A stretch of 11,466 nucleotides of DNA from Treponema sp. (GTDB lineage Bacteria > Spirochaetota > Spirochaetia > Treponematales > Breznakiellaceae), in contig JAISYA010000039.1 of the NCBI GenBank assembly GCA_031270205.1, positions 1-11,466 of the forward strand. The letters run 5' to 3'. A program made the position numbers and the translations under genes. Under the pieces are notes generated by a model, which ran no database searches, was not told where the DNA came from, and saw nothing but the letters and a program-made list of their open reading frames with translations. The first letter of the stretch is position 1. The number at the start of each line of letters is the position of its first letter. Shown here piece by piece: positions 1 through 7,005 of the stretch.

Positions 1-260
1 ACAAGGTGATAATCGTTGAAATCAAGAACAAGCCCAGCGTTGGCGATATAGACGACCACGTTGAGCGTATGAAAAAACTGCGCCAGGACGCGGACCTTCA
101 CCACGACAAACGGAAATACCGGGGCGCCATTGCGGGGGTGGTATTTGGCGAGAATGAGAAAACGTATGCCTTAAAGCAGGGCTTTTATGTGATAGAGCCG
201 TCGGGGGAGACGTTTACCATTATTGAGCCAAAGGGCGACTATTATCCGAAAGAATGGTAA
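1..260 (+). CDS. PD-(D/E)XK nuclease-like protein, C-terminal part (5' end outside window)
   Basis: The reading frame is open from the left edge (first full codon at 3) to the TAA at 258-260, so this is the tail of a longer gene. The GTG at 6 is very unlikely to be a true start because no ribosome site precedes it and the frame continues upstream. The visible part opens with a hydrophobic beta strand ending in V-E-I-K, which matches the E-x-K motif of PD-(D/E)XK nuclease folds. A helix with the pattern D-D-H-V-E-R-M-K-K-L-R follows, then further short strands (GAIAGVVF, GFYVIEP). This arrangement resembles the C-terminal domain of DUF3782-type and related hypothetical proteins, which often have an N-terminal coiled coil. 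The upstream catalytic Asp would lie outside the window, so activity cannot be judged. No substrate is known to me. The fold call is moderately sure, the function unknown. Confidence 0.7.
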   Translation, partial: KVIIVEIKNKPSVGDIDDHVERMKKLRQDADLHHDKRKYRGAIAGVVFGENEKTYALKQGFYVIEPSGETFTIIEPKGDYYPKEW

Positions 261-286
261 CAGCGCCGTGAGGCGCACGGGTGGGG

Positions 287-467
287 CAGAGAGCAATGAG
301 CAGTTAGCAAAGAGCAGGGAACAAAGAGCAAAGAAAGAATAAAGAGCGGGTTTGTCGAGGGGGCGGTGGGGATGCCGTCCTTCGACAGCCCGCTCTCTGT
401 ATGTCTCTGCTCACTGCTCACTTCCCTTTGCTCTCTGCTCACTGCTCACTGCTCTTCGCTCTTTGTT
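287..467. repeat. Opposed arrays of ~7-bp repeats flanking a central hairpin
   Basis: The left array (about 291-332) reads as six consecutive imperfect heptamers: GAGCAAT, GAGCAGT, TAGCAAA, GAGCAGG, GAACAAA, GAGCAAA. The right array (about 405-467) carries the same family on the opposite strand, seen on + as repeated ACTGCTC, CTCTGCTC and TTTGCTC. The two arrays therefore form a long imperfect inverted repeat. Between them sits a GC-rich hairpin (343-396). The whole block fills most of the gap between the nuclease-like gene and glnS and encodes no protein I can support. It could be a dispersed non-coding repeat (MITE- or REP-like) or a slippage-prone tract. Copy number elsewhere in the genome cannot be seen here. 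Confidence 0.75.
343..396. other. Central hairpin inside the heptamer repeat block
   Basis: AGAGCGGG at 343-350 is perfectly complementary to CCCGCTCT at 389-396. Pairing continues inward as GTCGAGG against CCTTCGAC with small bulges, leaving a G-rich loop around 361-376. No T-run follows on either strand, so it is not a standard intrinsic terminator, although it could weakly end transcription of the upstream gene. It is more likely the core of the repeat element. Confidence 0.6.
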
Positions 468-482
468 AATCAACTCCCCGCC

Positions 483-511
483 TTGATAAACAAACGAAAT
501 TTCGGTATTTT
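483..511 (+). promoter_or_regulatory. Probable sigma70-type promoter of glnS
   Basis: TTGATA at 483-488 and TATTTT at 506-511 are separated by 17 nt. Transcription would start near 518, giving a leader of about 19 nt that holds the AAGGAG ribosome site at 526-531, five bases before the glnS ATG. It lies just beyond the heptamer repeat block. Confidence 0.55.
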
Positions 512-536
512 GGAAAGGGTCTAAAAAGGAGTATGT

Positions 537-2279
537 ATGGCTATCGCGGAAGACAAGACTTCGGAAACGGGAGATACGGGTTCCGATTTTATCAGTGAAT
601 TCATCAGGGAGGATCTGGCTTCGGGCAGGTTCACCTGCGTGCGCACCCGCTTTCCGCCGGAGCCGAACGGCTGGCTGCACATCGGCCACTGCAAAGCCTT
701 CTACATCGACTTTTCCATGGCGGAGCGTTTTGGAGGCAAGTGCAACCTCCGCTTTGACGATACCAATCCCGAAAAAGAGGACAGTTCCTATGTCGAGGCC
801 ATTAAGCGGGATGTTAAATGGATGGGCTACGACTGGGAAGAGCGGGAGTATTATGCGTCTGATTATTATGAGTACCTCTACGATCTGGCGGTGAAGATCA
901 TCAAAAAGGGAAGGGCGTATGTTGATGATCTTTCCGATGCGGAGATCAGCGAGTACCGGGGCACGGCGGTAGCCGACAAAAACAACATCACCGTAACGCC
1001 GCCGGGACGGAACAGCCCCTGGCGGGACCGGCCGGTAGAAGTGAACCTGGACCTCTTTGCCCGGATGCGCTCCGGCGAATTTCCTGACGGCGCGAAAACC
1101 CTGCGGGCCCGGATCGACATGGCCCACCCCAACCTGCTGCTGCGCGATCCGGTGATGTACCGTATTCGCCGCGAGACCCACTACCGCACCGGAAACGCCT
1201 GGTGTATCTATCCCATGTACGATTTTCAGCATCCGTTGTCGGACGCCAAAGAGGGCATTACCCATTCCCTCTGTTCGCTTGAATACGAAATCCACCGGCC
1301 CCTGTATGACTGGTTCATACAGGAAGCGGAAGTTTTCCCCTCGCGGCAGATCGAATTTGCCCGCCTCAACCTGACCCGCACGGTGATGAGCAAGCGCTGG
1401 CTGCTCAGGCTGGTGCAGGACAAACACGTTTCCGGCTGGGATGATCCGCGCATGCCCACCATCGCGGGCCTGCGCCGCCGGGGTTATACCCCCGAGGCGA
1501 TCCGCGGCTTTGTTTCCCGGATCGGCATCGCCAAAACCGACAGCATGGTGGACATCGCCTTTCTTGAGTACTGCCTGCGGGAAGACCTGAACAGGCGCGC
1601 GCTGCGGGTCATGGCGGTGCTGCGGCCCCTGAAGCTCGTCATCGAAAACCGTGACGATTCCGAAACCGAAGCGCTTGAGGCGGTGAACAACCCTGAGGAT
1701 GAATCCGCCGGAAAACGCACGGTTCCCTTTGGCCGCGAGCTTTGGATCGAGCGGGATGATTTTATGGAAACGCCGCCGCCCAAATATTTCCGCCTGTTTC
1801 CCGGCAACAGCGTACGGCTCCGCTACGGGTATATCGTTACCTGCACCGGCTTTGACAAAGACGCCGCCGGAAACATCACCGCGGTACGCTGTACGTATGA
1901 CCCCGGAACAAGGGGCGGCAACGCGCCGGACAACCGCAAAGTGAAAGGTACTATTCACTGGGTTTCCGCGGCCCATGCCGTACCCATTGAGGCCCGCCTG
2001 TACGATTACCTTTTCGCGGTTGAGCGCCCCATGGAAGCCGCCCCTCGTCCGGACGGCAGCCCCGGGGACTTTACCGACAACATCAACCCCAATTCCCTTG
2101 AGGTGATTACCGGCGCCTGGGGCGAGCCTTCTCTGGCAAAAGCCGCGAGCGGAGACTGCTTTCAGTTTGAGCGCCTCGGCTACTTTACCCGCGACAGCGA
2201 CAGCGGGGCGGACGGACGGGCGGTGTTCAACAAAACCATCGGCCTGCGGGATACCTGGGCGAAAATCTCGAAGCAATAG
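537..2279 (+). CDS. glnS: Glutaminyl-tRNA synthetase
   Basis: Class I aminoacyl-tRNA synthetase that charges tRNA(Gln) with glutamine using ATP in the cytoplasm. The 580-residue product is slightly longer than the roughly 550 of the E. coli enzyme. The N-terminus contains the family stretch D-L-A-S-G followed by FPPEPNGWLHIGH, with the HIGH motif at residues 48-51, then NLRFDDTNP. The second class I signature is V-M-S-K-R (M284 to R287), the form usual for GlnRS in place of KMSKS. The part after about residue 345 is the beta-barrel anticodon-binding region; VKGTIHWVS near residue 465 is typical. The start is fixed by AAGGAG at 526-531, five bases before ATG. It stands alone, with its own promoter-like element upstream and another between it and the next gene. 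Its presence implies direct Gln-tRNA charging, though a GatCAB route could coexist. GlnRS rather than GluRS is supported by NGWLHIGH, MSKR and the beta-barrel C-terminus. Confidence 0.97.
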   Translation: MAIAEDKTSETGDTGSDFISEFIREDLASGRFTCVRTRFPPEPNGWLHIGHCKAFYIDFSMAERFGGKCNLRFDDTNPEKEDSSYVEAIKRDVKWMGYDWEEREYYASDYYEYLYDLAVKIIKKGRAYVDDLSDAEISEYRGTAVADKNNITVTPPGRNSPWRDRPVEVNLDLFARMRSGEFPDGAKTLRARIDMAHPNLLLRDPVMYRIRRETHYRTGNAWCIYPMYDFQHPLSDAKEGITHSLCSLEYEIHRPLYDWFIQEAEVFPSRQIEFARLNLTRTVMSKRWLLRLVQDKHVSGWDDPRMPTIAGLRRRGYTPEAIRGFVSRIGIAKTDSMVDIAFLEYCLREDLNRRALRVMAVLRPLKLVIENRDDSETEALEAVNNPEDESAGKRTVPFGRELWIERDDFMETPPPKYFRLFPGNSVRLRYGYIVTCTGFDKDAAGNITAVRCTYDPGTRGGNAPDNRKVKGTIHWVSAAHAVPIEARLYDYLFAVERPMEAAPRPDGSPGDFTDNINPNSLEVITGAWGEPSLAKAASGDCFQFERLGYFTRDSDSGADGRAVFNKTIGLRDTWAKISKQ

Positions 2280-2295
2280 ACGCCGCGCCCGTGCG

Positions 2296-2325
2296 TTGAT
2301 TGTGTGTGTATTTCGCCAATATAAT
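2296..2325 (+). promoter_or_regulatory. Probable sigma70-type promoter of the DUF362-ferredoxin gene
   Basis: TTGATT at 2296-2301 and a perfect TATAAT at 2320-2325 are separated by 18 nt. The start would fall near 2332, at the edge of the strong purine-rich ribosome site AAGGAGGAGG (2331-2340), so the leader would be only about 16 nt. The element lies in the 68-bp gap after glnS and suggests independent transcription. Confidence 0.6.
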
Positions 2326-2347
2326 ATAACAAGGAGGAGGCGCGCAA

Positions 2348-3478
2348 ATGAACTCATCAAAAGTATACTTTACCAATATGCGGACAAAAGCCGGCGAGAG
2401 TCTGCTGGCCAAACTTGACCGGCTCATACAAACAGCGGGAATCGGCGAAATTGATTTTAGGCGGAAATACGCGGCCATAAAAATTCACTTTGGCGAGCCG
2501 GGGAATCTGGCTTTCCTGCGGCCCAATTTCGCAAAGACGGTGGCGGATCGGATTAAGGCGCTGGGCGGCATGCCTTTTCTTACCGACTGCAACACCCTGT
2601 ACACGGGATGCCGCAACAACGCCCTGGTCCATCTGGACGCGGCGAATCTGAACGGCTATTCCCCCCTGTCAACCGGCGTGCATAATATCATCGCCGACGG
2701 CCTCAAAGGTACGGACGATGTGGACGCGCCGGTCAGGGGCGGCGAATACTGCAAAACGGCCCTTATCGGCAGGGCCATTATGGACGCGGATATTGTGGTT
2801 TCCCTTACCCACTTTAAGGGCCACGAGCTTACCGGTTTCGGCGGCGCGCTCAAAAATATCGGCATGGGTTCGGGCAGCCGCGCGGGTAAAATGGCCATGC
2901 ACAACGACGGCAAGCCCCAGGTTGACCCCAAACTCTGCGCCGGCTGCCGCCTTTGCGCGAAGTTTTGCAATCAGCAGGCCATCAGTTACGGCGCGGACAA
3001 AAAAGCCGTCATTGACCAAAAAGCCTGCGCCGGCTGCGGGCGCTGTATCGGGGTCTGCAATTTTCACGCTATCGGCAACGAGAGCGGAACCAGCATCGAG
3101 GCGCTAAGCCGTAAAATAGCCGAGTACGCCAAAGCCGTTCTGGACGGCCGGCCCCATTTCCATATCAGTGTGGTGAATCAGGTTTCGCCCTTCTGCGACT
3201 GCCACGATGAAAGCGACGCCGCCGTCGTCCCCGACATCGGCATTTTTGCGGGTTTTGATCCGGTGGCGCTGGACAGGGCGTGCATAGACGCGGTGAACGC
3301 CGCCCCCGGCATCGAAGGCAGCATCCTGGGCGAGCGCGGGCGCGAGCGCAGGGACGAGGCCGGCAATCTGGATCATTTTTCCAACATCCACCCCGTCACG
3401 GACTGGCGCTCCCAGATTGCCCACGCGGAAAAGATCGGCCTGGGCAGCGGCAGCTACAAGCTGATTACAGTACCGTAG
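2348..3478 (+). CDS. DUF362 domain protein with two 4Fe-4S ferredoxin clusters
   Basis: A 376-residue protein of the DUF362 family with a ferredoxin insert. The N-terminal DUF362 part has family-like stretches such as AIKIHFGEPGN and SLTHFKGHELTGFGGALKNIGMG. The insert carries two C-x2-C-x2-C-x3-C motifs: C197, C200, C203, C207 and C227, C230, C233, C237, each followed by the usual small-residue-AI tail. The C-terminal part returns to DUF362 with a D-C-H element and GFDPVALDRACIDAV. No signal peptide is visible, so it should be a cytoplasmic iron-sulfur protein, probably in electron transfer; the partner and reaction are not known. ATG at 2348 is chosen because the strong ribosome site AAGGAGGAGG ends seven bases before it. 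It appears monocistronic, with a promoter just upstream and a hairpin terminator just downstream. The family call is sure, the role open. Confidence 0.9.
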   Translation: MNSSKVYFTNMRTKAGESLLAKLDRLIQTAGIGEIDFRRKYAAIKIHFGEPGNLAFLRPNFAKTVADRIKALGGMPFLTDCNTLYTGCRNNALVHLDAANLNGYSPLSTGVHNIIADGLKGTDDVDAPVRGGEYCKTALIGRAIMDADIVVSLTHFKGHELTGFGGALKNIGMGSGSRAGKMAMHNDGKPQVDPKLCAGCRLCAKFCNQQAISYGADKKAVIDQKACAGCGRCIGVCNFHAIGNESGTSIEALSRKIAEYAKAVLDGRPHFHISVVNQVSPFCDCHDESDAAVVPDIGIFAGFDPVALDRACIDAVNAAPGIEGSILGERGRERRDEAGNLDHFSNIHPVTDWRSQIAHAEKIGLGSGSYKLITVP

Positions 3479-3482
3479 GAGC

Positions 3483-3519
3483 GCCGGCCGGCCGCAGGCC
3501 GGCGGCCCCGTGGTTTTTT
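3483..3519 (+). terminator. Rho-independent terminator after the DUF362 gene
   Basis: GCCGGCC at 3487-3493 pairs perfectly with GGCCGGC at 3497-3503 around a three-base loop (GCA). Pairing can extend outward past one bulged base (3483-3485 with 3504-3506). A run of six T follows at 3514-3519. The gap between stem and T-run is longer than ideal, but the position a few bases after the stop codon fits. Confidence 0.6.
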
Positions 3520-3574
3520 CCGCTGTTCCATTGCTGCACGCACATCCCGCCCCGGCAACGCGCTGTGCGCGATG

Positions 3575-3604
3575 TTGACATTCAGCGTGATTTTTCGTGA
3601 TAAT
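3575..3604 (+). promoter_or_regulatory. Probable sigma70-type promoter of the SPOR-domain gene
   Basis: A perfect TTGACA at 3575-3580 and GATAAT at 3599-3604 are separated by 18 nt. Transcription would start near 3611, only about 11 nt before the TTG start codon of the next gene. This supports the gene being a separate transcription unit and supports the TTG start. Confidence 0.6.
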
Positions 3605-3621
3605 TACCGCAAGAGAATATA

Positions 3622-4824
3622 TTGCGCCGTTTTTGTATCGTTTTACAATTATTCATTTTTTCCGCTGTTTGTTTTTCGCAGCAGCCTTCCCTGAAAATTA
3701 TCGGCGGTATGCCCCGCGTGAACAGCGCCGCCCGGTATCAAATACAGGTAGGCGCGTTCAAAATTGCGCAAAACGCGGAAGAAGCGTCTCTCCGGCTGAA
3801 AAGGGCCAATTTCAATCCGGTTTATGAAAAATACCTTGACTTTACCAGGGTGATGATAACGGGCGTTGCCGCCGGGGAAATAGCCTCATGCCTGGAGAAA
3901 ATCAAAACGCTGGGCTTCAAAGAAGTAATTATCCGCGTAGACCGGCTAAAACCCGCCGCCGAAAAACAGGCGGCCCCGGAAAGAAGTTCTCCACCGCAAA
4001 CGGCCGCCCGCCCGGCCCCGGAAAGAAGCAATCCGCCGGAAGCGCCCGTCCGCCCGGCCCCGGAAAAACCCGCCGCCCCTGAACAGCGGGAACCTGCCGC
4101 GCCGGAAAGAAGCAATCCGCCGCAAACGGCCGCCCGCCCGGCACCGGAAGCGGCGGTCCCGGAAGATACGGAAAAACACACTATTACGGATATTTCCGAA
4201 AAATGGGAAATTGTTACGCCGGGAAGCGGCTATACCTCATTTGAATTTAATCAGGACAATTATTATATTGTCATTGAAAATCAGGACAGCATTTTTGGAG
4301 AACCGGAGCAAATTATTCATTTTGGCGAATACACTATGCCGGCCAATGATACCATTGAACTGATTGATCTGGGCGAAATAAAAATCACTGCCAATACCGA
4401 TACCGGCGTGGCTTTTTCCTTTACCCCGCTTGATAAACCGGACGGAACGGCAGCGCTTCGGGCGGAAAAAGCGGAATCAATGCCTGATACTCCGCAGTTA
4501 CAATTGTTCTGCAGGACCTGGAAGATAGCGGGAAGTTCAAATGATATTACCGTCGATGAAATCATTGTTTTTTCCAAAGCCGGCACGTATCTGGAAACCG
4601 AACCGGGCGGTTTCTCGTGGTTGTCGGAGTGGAGATGGTACGATGAAAAAAACGAGGAATTTGAATATTCCCACGATAACTGGCAGCACTACGGAAGGGC
4701 AAAAATACTCACCCTGGAAGCCGAATCGCTTTTCTTTAATGATCCGGGCTATTTTAACGCCGTTGAGGGCTATTCCAGCGCCGGTTATACCGATGTCTAT
4801 GAACTTTCGCCCATGAGGAAATGA
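3622..4824 (+). CDS. Exported SPOR-domain protein with proline-rich repeat linker and two beta-rich C-terminal units
   Basis: A 400-residue protein not recognised as a named gene. Residues 1-19 form a signal peptide (MRRF, then a hydrophobic core), probably cut after S19. A cysteine at 17 is badly placed for a lipobox but leaves a lipoprotein possible. Residues 38-107 look like a SPOR domain (YQIQVGAF, then regular alpha/beta alternation ending EVIIRVD), a fold that binds denuded peptidoglycan glycan strands. Residues 118-176 are a proline-rich linker of four 14-residue units. After it come two beta-rich units starting near W195 and W300; the second (SKAGTY, WRWYD, YSHDNW) resembles lipocalin-like domains, which is my inference. 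The start is TTG because an in-frame stop lies at 3601 and no other start codon lies between it and 3622; the ribosome site (AAGAGA, 3611-3616) is weak. The C-terminal half is AT-richer than its neighbours. It probably acts in the periplasm or envelope. Confidence 0.75.
   Translation: MRRFCIVLQLFIFSAVCFSQQPSLKIIGGMPRVNSAARYQIQVGAFKIAQNAEEASLRLKRANFNPVYEKYLDFTRVMITGVAAGEIASCLEKIKTLGFKEVIIRVDRLKPAAEKQAAPERSSPPQTAARPAPERSNPPEAPVRPAPEKPAAPEQREPAAPERSNPPQTAARPAPEAAVPEDTEKHTITDISEKWEIVTPGSGYTSFEFNQDNYYIVIENQDSIFGEPEQIIHFGEYTMPANDTIELIDLGEIKITANTDTGVAFSFTPLDKPDGTAALRAEKAESMPDTPQLQLFCRTWKIAGSSNDITVDEIIVFSKAGTYLETEPGGFSWLSEWRWYDEKNEEFEYSHDNWQHYGRAKILTLEAESLFFNDPGYFNAVEGYSSAGYTDVYELSPMRK
3973..4149 (+). 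repeat. Four tandem 42-bp units (14 residues) in the SPOR-protein linker
   Basis: Units start at 3973, 4015, 4057 and 4099, each beginning GCC/GCG-CCG-GAA, with a partial fifth start (GCACCGGAA) at 4141. Units 1, 2 and 4 are close copies encoding the pattern APER-S-S/N-PP-x-A-x-x-RP. Unit 3 has diverged to APEKPAAPEQREPA. The period is in frame, so copy changes would lengthen or shorten the linker without breaking the protein. Confidence 0.85.
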
Positions 4825-4840
4825 GCCGGTGCCCTGCCTG

Positions 4841-4869
4841 AAATACCTTTCTATCCATTTGTGGTATTT
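4841..4869. promoter_or_regulatory. Inverted repeat over the glgX -35 region
   Basis: AAATACC at 4841-4847 is perfectly complementary to GGTATTT at 4863-4869, with a 15-nt spacer. The right arm overlaps the proposed -35 box. It could be an operator for a dimeric regulator or a weak transcript-end hairpin of the preceding gene. There is no long T-run. Confidence 0.4.
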
Positions 4870-4887
4870 TGGGTAATGTGCTATACT
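4859..4887 (+). promoter_or_regulatory. Extended -10 promoter of glgX, placed for a leaderless transcript
   Basis: TTGTGG at 4859-4864, a 17-nt spacer, and TATACT at 4882-4887, with TG at 4879-4880 making an extended -10. The expected start lies around 4893-4895, exactly at the ATG at 4894. No Shine-Dalgarno sequence lies before that ATG. Confidence 0.55.
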
Positions 4888-4893
4888 TTTTGC

Positions 4894-7005
4894 ATGGCCT
4901 TTGGCGATCTTGTGCTTGACAGCGGAAAAGCTCTGCCCCTGGGGGCGTCATTGTCCAGGGAAGGGGTGAATTTCGCCGTTTTTTCCCGGCACGCCACTAT
5001 GGTGACGCTCGTCCTCTTTGAAAGCTCCGCGCCGGACAGTCCCCGTGTGGAAATTCCCCTGAACAAGCGGGAAAACCGCACCGGCGATATTTGGCACTGC
5101 CTGGTCCGCAACCTTGGGGCGGGCGCCTGTTACCTCTACCGCGCGGACGGCCCGTACATCCCCGAAAAGGGCCTGCTTTTCGATCCCAAAAAAAACCTGA
5201 TAGACCCCTACACCAAGGCCCTGACCGACCTGGGCCGCTGGAATTTCCGCAAAAACACGGGCTTTGATCCCGGCCAGCCCCGCTGCGTCATTATCGACGA
5301 CGATGATTTTGACTGGCAGGGCGATCTTCCCCTCAACTATCCCCTGCGTTTCAGCGTGCTCTACGAGACCCATGTGAAGGGCCTTACCGCTCATCCCAAT
5401 TCCGGGGTGGAACATCCGGGAACCTACCGGGGGGTGATCGAAAAAATTCCCTTCTTCAAGGAACTGGGGATAACCAGCCTTGAATTCCTTCCCATCCAGG
5501 AATTCAACGAGCGTGAATTTCCCCGCGTAAATCCCCGGACCGGCGAGACTCTGATCAACTACTGGGGTTACTCCACGGTGGCTTTCTTCGCGCCCAAAGG
5601 TTCCTATGCCTCGGACCGGAAGGCGGGCGCGCAGGTGGGGGAATTTAAGGAGATGGTCCGGGAACTGCACCGGGCGGGGATTGAAGTGATCCTGGACATC
5701 GTGTTTAACCATACCGCCGAGGGCAACGAAAAGGGGCCGACTTTTTCGTTCCGGGGGCTGGACAATCCCATTTATTATATACTGAACGAAAACAGGCGCT
5801 ACTATCAAAATTATTCCGGCTGCGGCAACACGGTAAACTGCAACAACGCGGTGGTACGCGCCTTTATTATGGACTGCCTGCACTACTGGGTGAACGAGAT
5901 GCACGTTGACGGCTTCCGCTTTGATCTGGGATCTATCCTGGGGCGGGACCAGCACGGCCGTCTCATGGAAAACCCGCCGGTGCTGGAATGGATCGCCGAA
6001 GACCCGATACTGGGCGCCACCAAGATCATCGCCGAGGCATGGGACGCGGGCGGGGCCTATCAGGTGGGCTGGTTCCCCGGCGGCCGCTGGGCGGAATGGA
6101 ACGACCGCTACCGCGACGATGTCCGTAAATACTGGCGGGGAGACCCAAAGGAAACCCGCCACCTGGCCACCCGGCTTGCGGGCAGTTCCGACCTGTACCT
6201 TCGGGACGGCCGCAAGCCGTTTCACTCGATCAATTTTGTTACCAGCCACGACGGCTTTACCATGAAAGACATGGTTTCGTATAACCGCAAGCGCAACGAA
6301 GACAACGGCGAGGAAAACCGGGACGGGGGCAATAATAACTACAGCTATAATTACGGCAGCGAGGGACCTTCCGGAGACCCGGTACTACAGGAAATACGGA
6401 ACCGCCAGCTCAAGAATTTTTTCGCCACCCTGATGGTTTCACTGGGCACCCCCATGTTCCTCGGCGGGGATGAGATGGCCCGGACGCAGAAGGGCAATAA
6501 CAACGCCTACTGTCAGGATAACGAGATTTCATGGTACGACTGGTCCCTGCTGGAACAAAACCGGGGCCTGTTCCGTTTTGTCAAGGAGATGATCGCCTTC
6601 CGCCGGCGGCATCCCGCCTTTATGCGCCCCGAGTTCTACACCGGCAGGGACGGCAATTACAACGCCATTCCCGACATCAGTTGGTTTACCGAAAAAGGCG
6701 TCACCCCGGAATGGGACAAGATCGGCTGCTGCCTCGCCCTGCGGCTGGACGGCAGCAAGGCCGATACCCTGGCGGACAGGGACGACAACGATTTCTTTAT
6801 CATGTTTAACGCCGGACTTGACCCGGTAGTTTTCACTATCGCGGAAGCCCCGAAACGAAAAATATGGTTCCGGGCGGTGGATACCAGCCTCTATGCCCCC
6901 GAAGATATCCTTCTCCCCGGAAACGAAAAACCGCTGTCTTCCCAGACTAGATACACTGTCAAGATTCGTAGTACTGTTATATTACTCTCCAAGGAGCCGG
7001 TATGA
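4894..7005 (+). CDS. glgX: Glycogen debranching enzyme, isoamylase type (GH13)
   Basis: Hydrolyses alpha-1,6 branch linkages of glycogen-type glucan in the cytoplasm. At 703 residues it is a little longer than E. coli GlgX. The N-terminus is a CBM48-type beta domain (GASLSREGVNFAVFSRHA). The GH13 barrel has region I DIVFNH, region II GFRFDLGS with nucleophile D344, region III IIAEAWD with acid/base E381, and region IV TSHDGFT with D453. The family stretch GTPMFLGGDEMARTQKGNNNAYCQDN is present, as is the W-F-P-G-G-R-W-AEWNDRYRDDVR segment. I chose ATG 4894 over the upstream GTG 4861 because homology begins at the ATG and the extra 11 residues would be encoded by the promoter itself. The last codons turn AT-rich where a second promoter seems to sit. 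It is the first gene of a compact three-gene set. GlgX-type is preferred over a secreted isoamylase because there is no signal peptide. Confidence 0.94.
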   Translation: MAFGDLVLDSGKALPLGASLSREGVNFAVFSRHATMVTLVLFESSAPDSPRVEIPLNKRENRTGDIWHCLVRNLGAGACYLYRADGPYIPEKGLLFDPKKNLIDPYTKALTDLGRWNFRKNTGFDPGQPRCVIIDDDDFDWQGDLPLNYPLRFSVLYETHVKGLTAHPNSGVEHPGTYRGVIEKIPFFKELGITSLEFLPIQEFNEREFPRVNPRTGETLINYWGYSTVAFFAPKGSYASDRKAGAQVGEFKEMVRELHRAGIEVILDIVFNHTAEGNEKGPTFSFRGLDNPIYYILNENRRYYQNYSGCGNTVNCNNAVVRAFIMDCLHYWVNEMHVDGFRFDLGSILGRDQHGRLMENPPVLEWIAEDPILGATKIIAEAWDAGGAYQVGWFPGGRWAEWNDRYRDDVRKYWRGDPKETRHLATRLAGSSDLYLRDGRKPFHSINFVTSHDGFTMKDMVSYNRKRNEDNGEENRDGGNNNYSYNYGSEGPSGDPVLQEIRNRQLKNFFATLMVSLGTPMFLGGDEMARTQKGNNNAYCQDNEISWYDWSLLEQNRGLFRFVKEMIAFRRRHPAFMRPEFYTGRDGNYNAIPDISWFTEKGVTPEWDKIGCCLALRLDGSKADTLADRDDNDFFIMFNAGLDPVVFTIAEAPKRKIWFRAVDTSLYAPEDILLPGNEKPLSSQTRYTVKIRSTVILLSKEPV
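6956..6983 (+). promoter_or_regulatory. Possible internal promoter for the MBL-fold gene
   Basis: CTGTCA at 6956-6961, a 16-nt spacer, then TATATT at 6978-6983 with TG at 6975-6976 (extended -10). The start would be near 6990, just before AAGGAG at 6991-6996. The glgX codons here (around CGT AGT ACT GTT ATA TTA) are unlike the GC-rich choices elsewhere in the gene, as if constrained by a second function. Confidence 0.4.

Noticed and set aside
411..2360. 649-codon open frame on the minus strand opposite glnS
   Set aside because: It lies wholly over a clear glnS gene and runs into the heptamer repeats. The residue composition is the Arg/Gly/Val-rich kind produced by reading GC-rich codons on the opposite strand, and no domain is recognisable.
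3597..3827. 76-codon + strand frame overlapping the start of the SPOR gene
   Set aside because: It overlaps the SPOR frame, which has a signal peptide, domain and repeat structure. The alternative frame has no recognisable domain, though its GTG start sits near the promoter.
4948..6249. 433-codon open frame on the minus strand inside glgX
   Set aside because: Same explanation: an antisense shadow of a gene whose catalytic motifs are all intact on the + strand.
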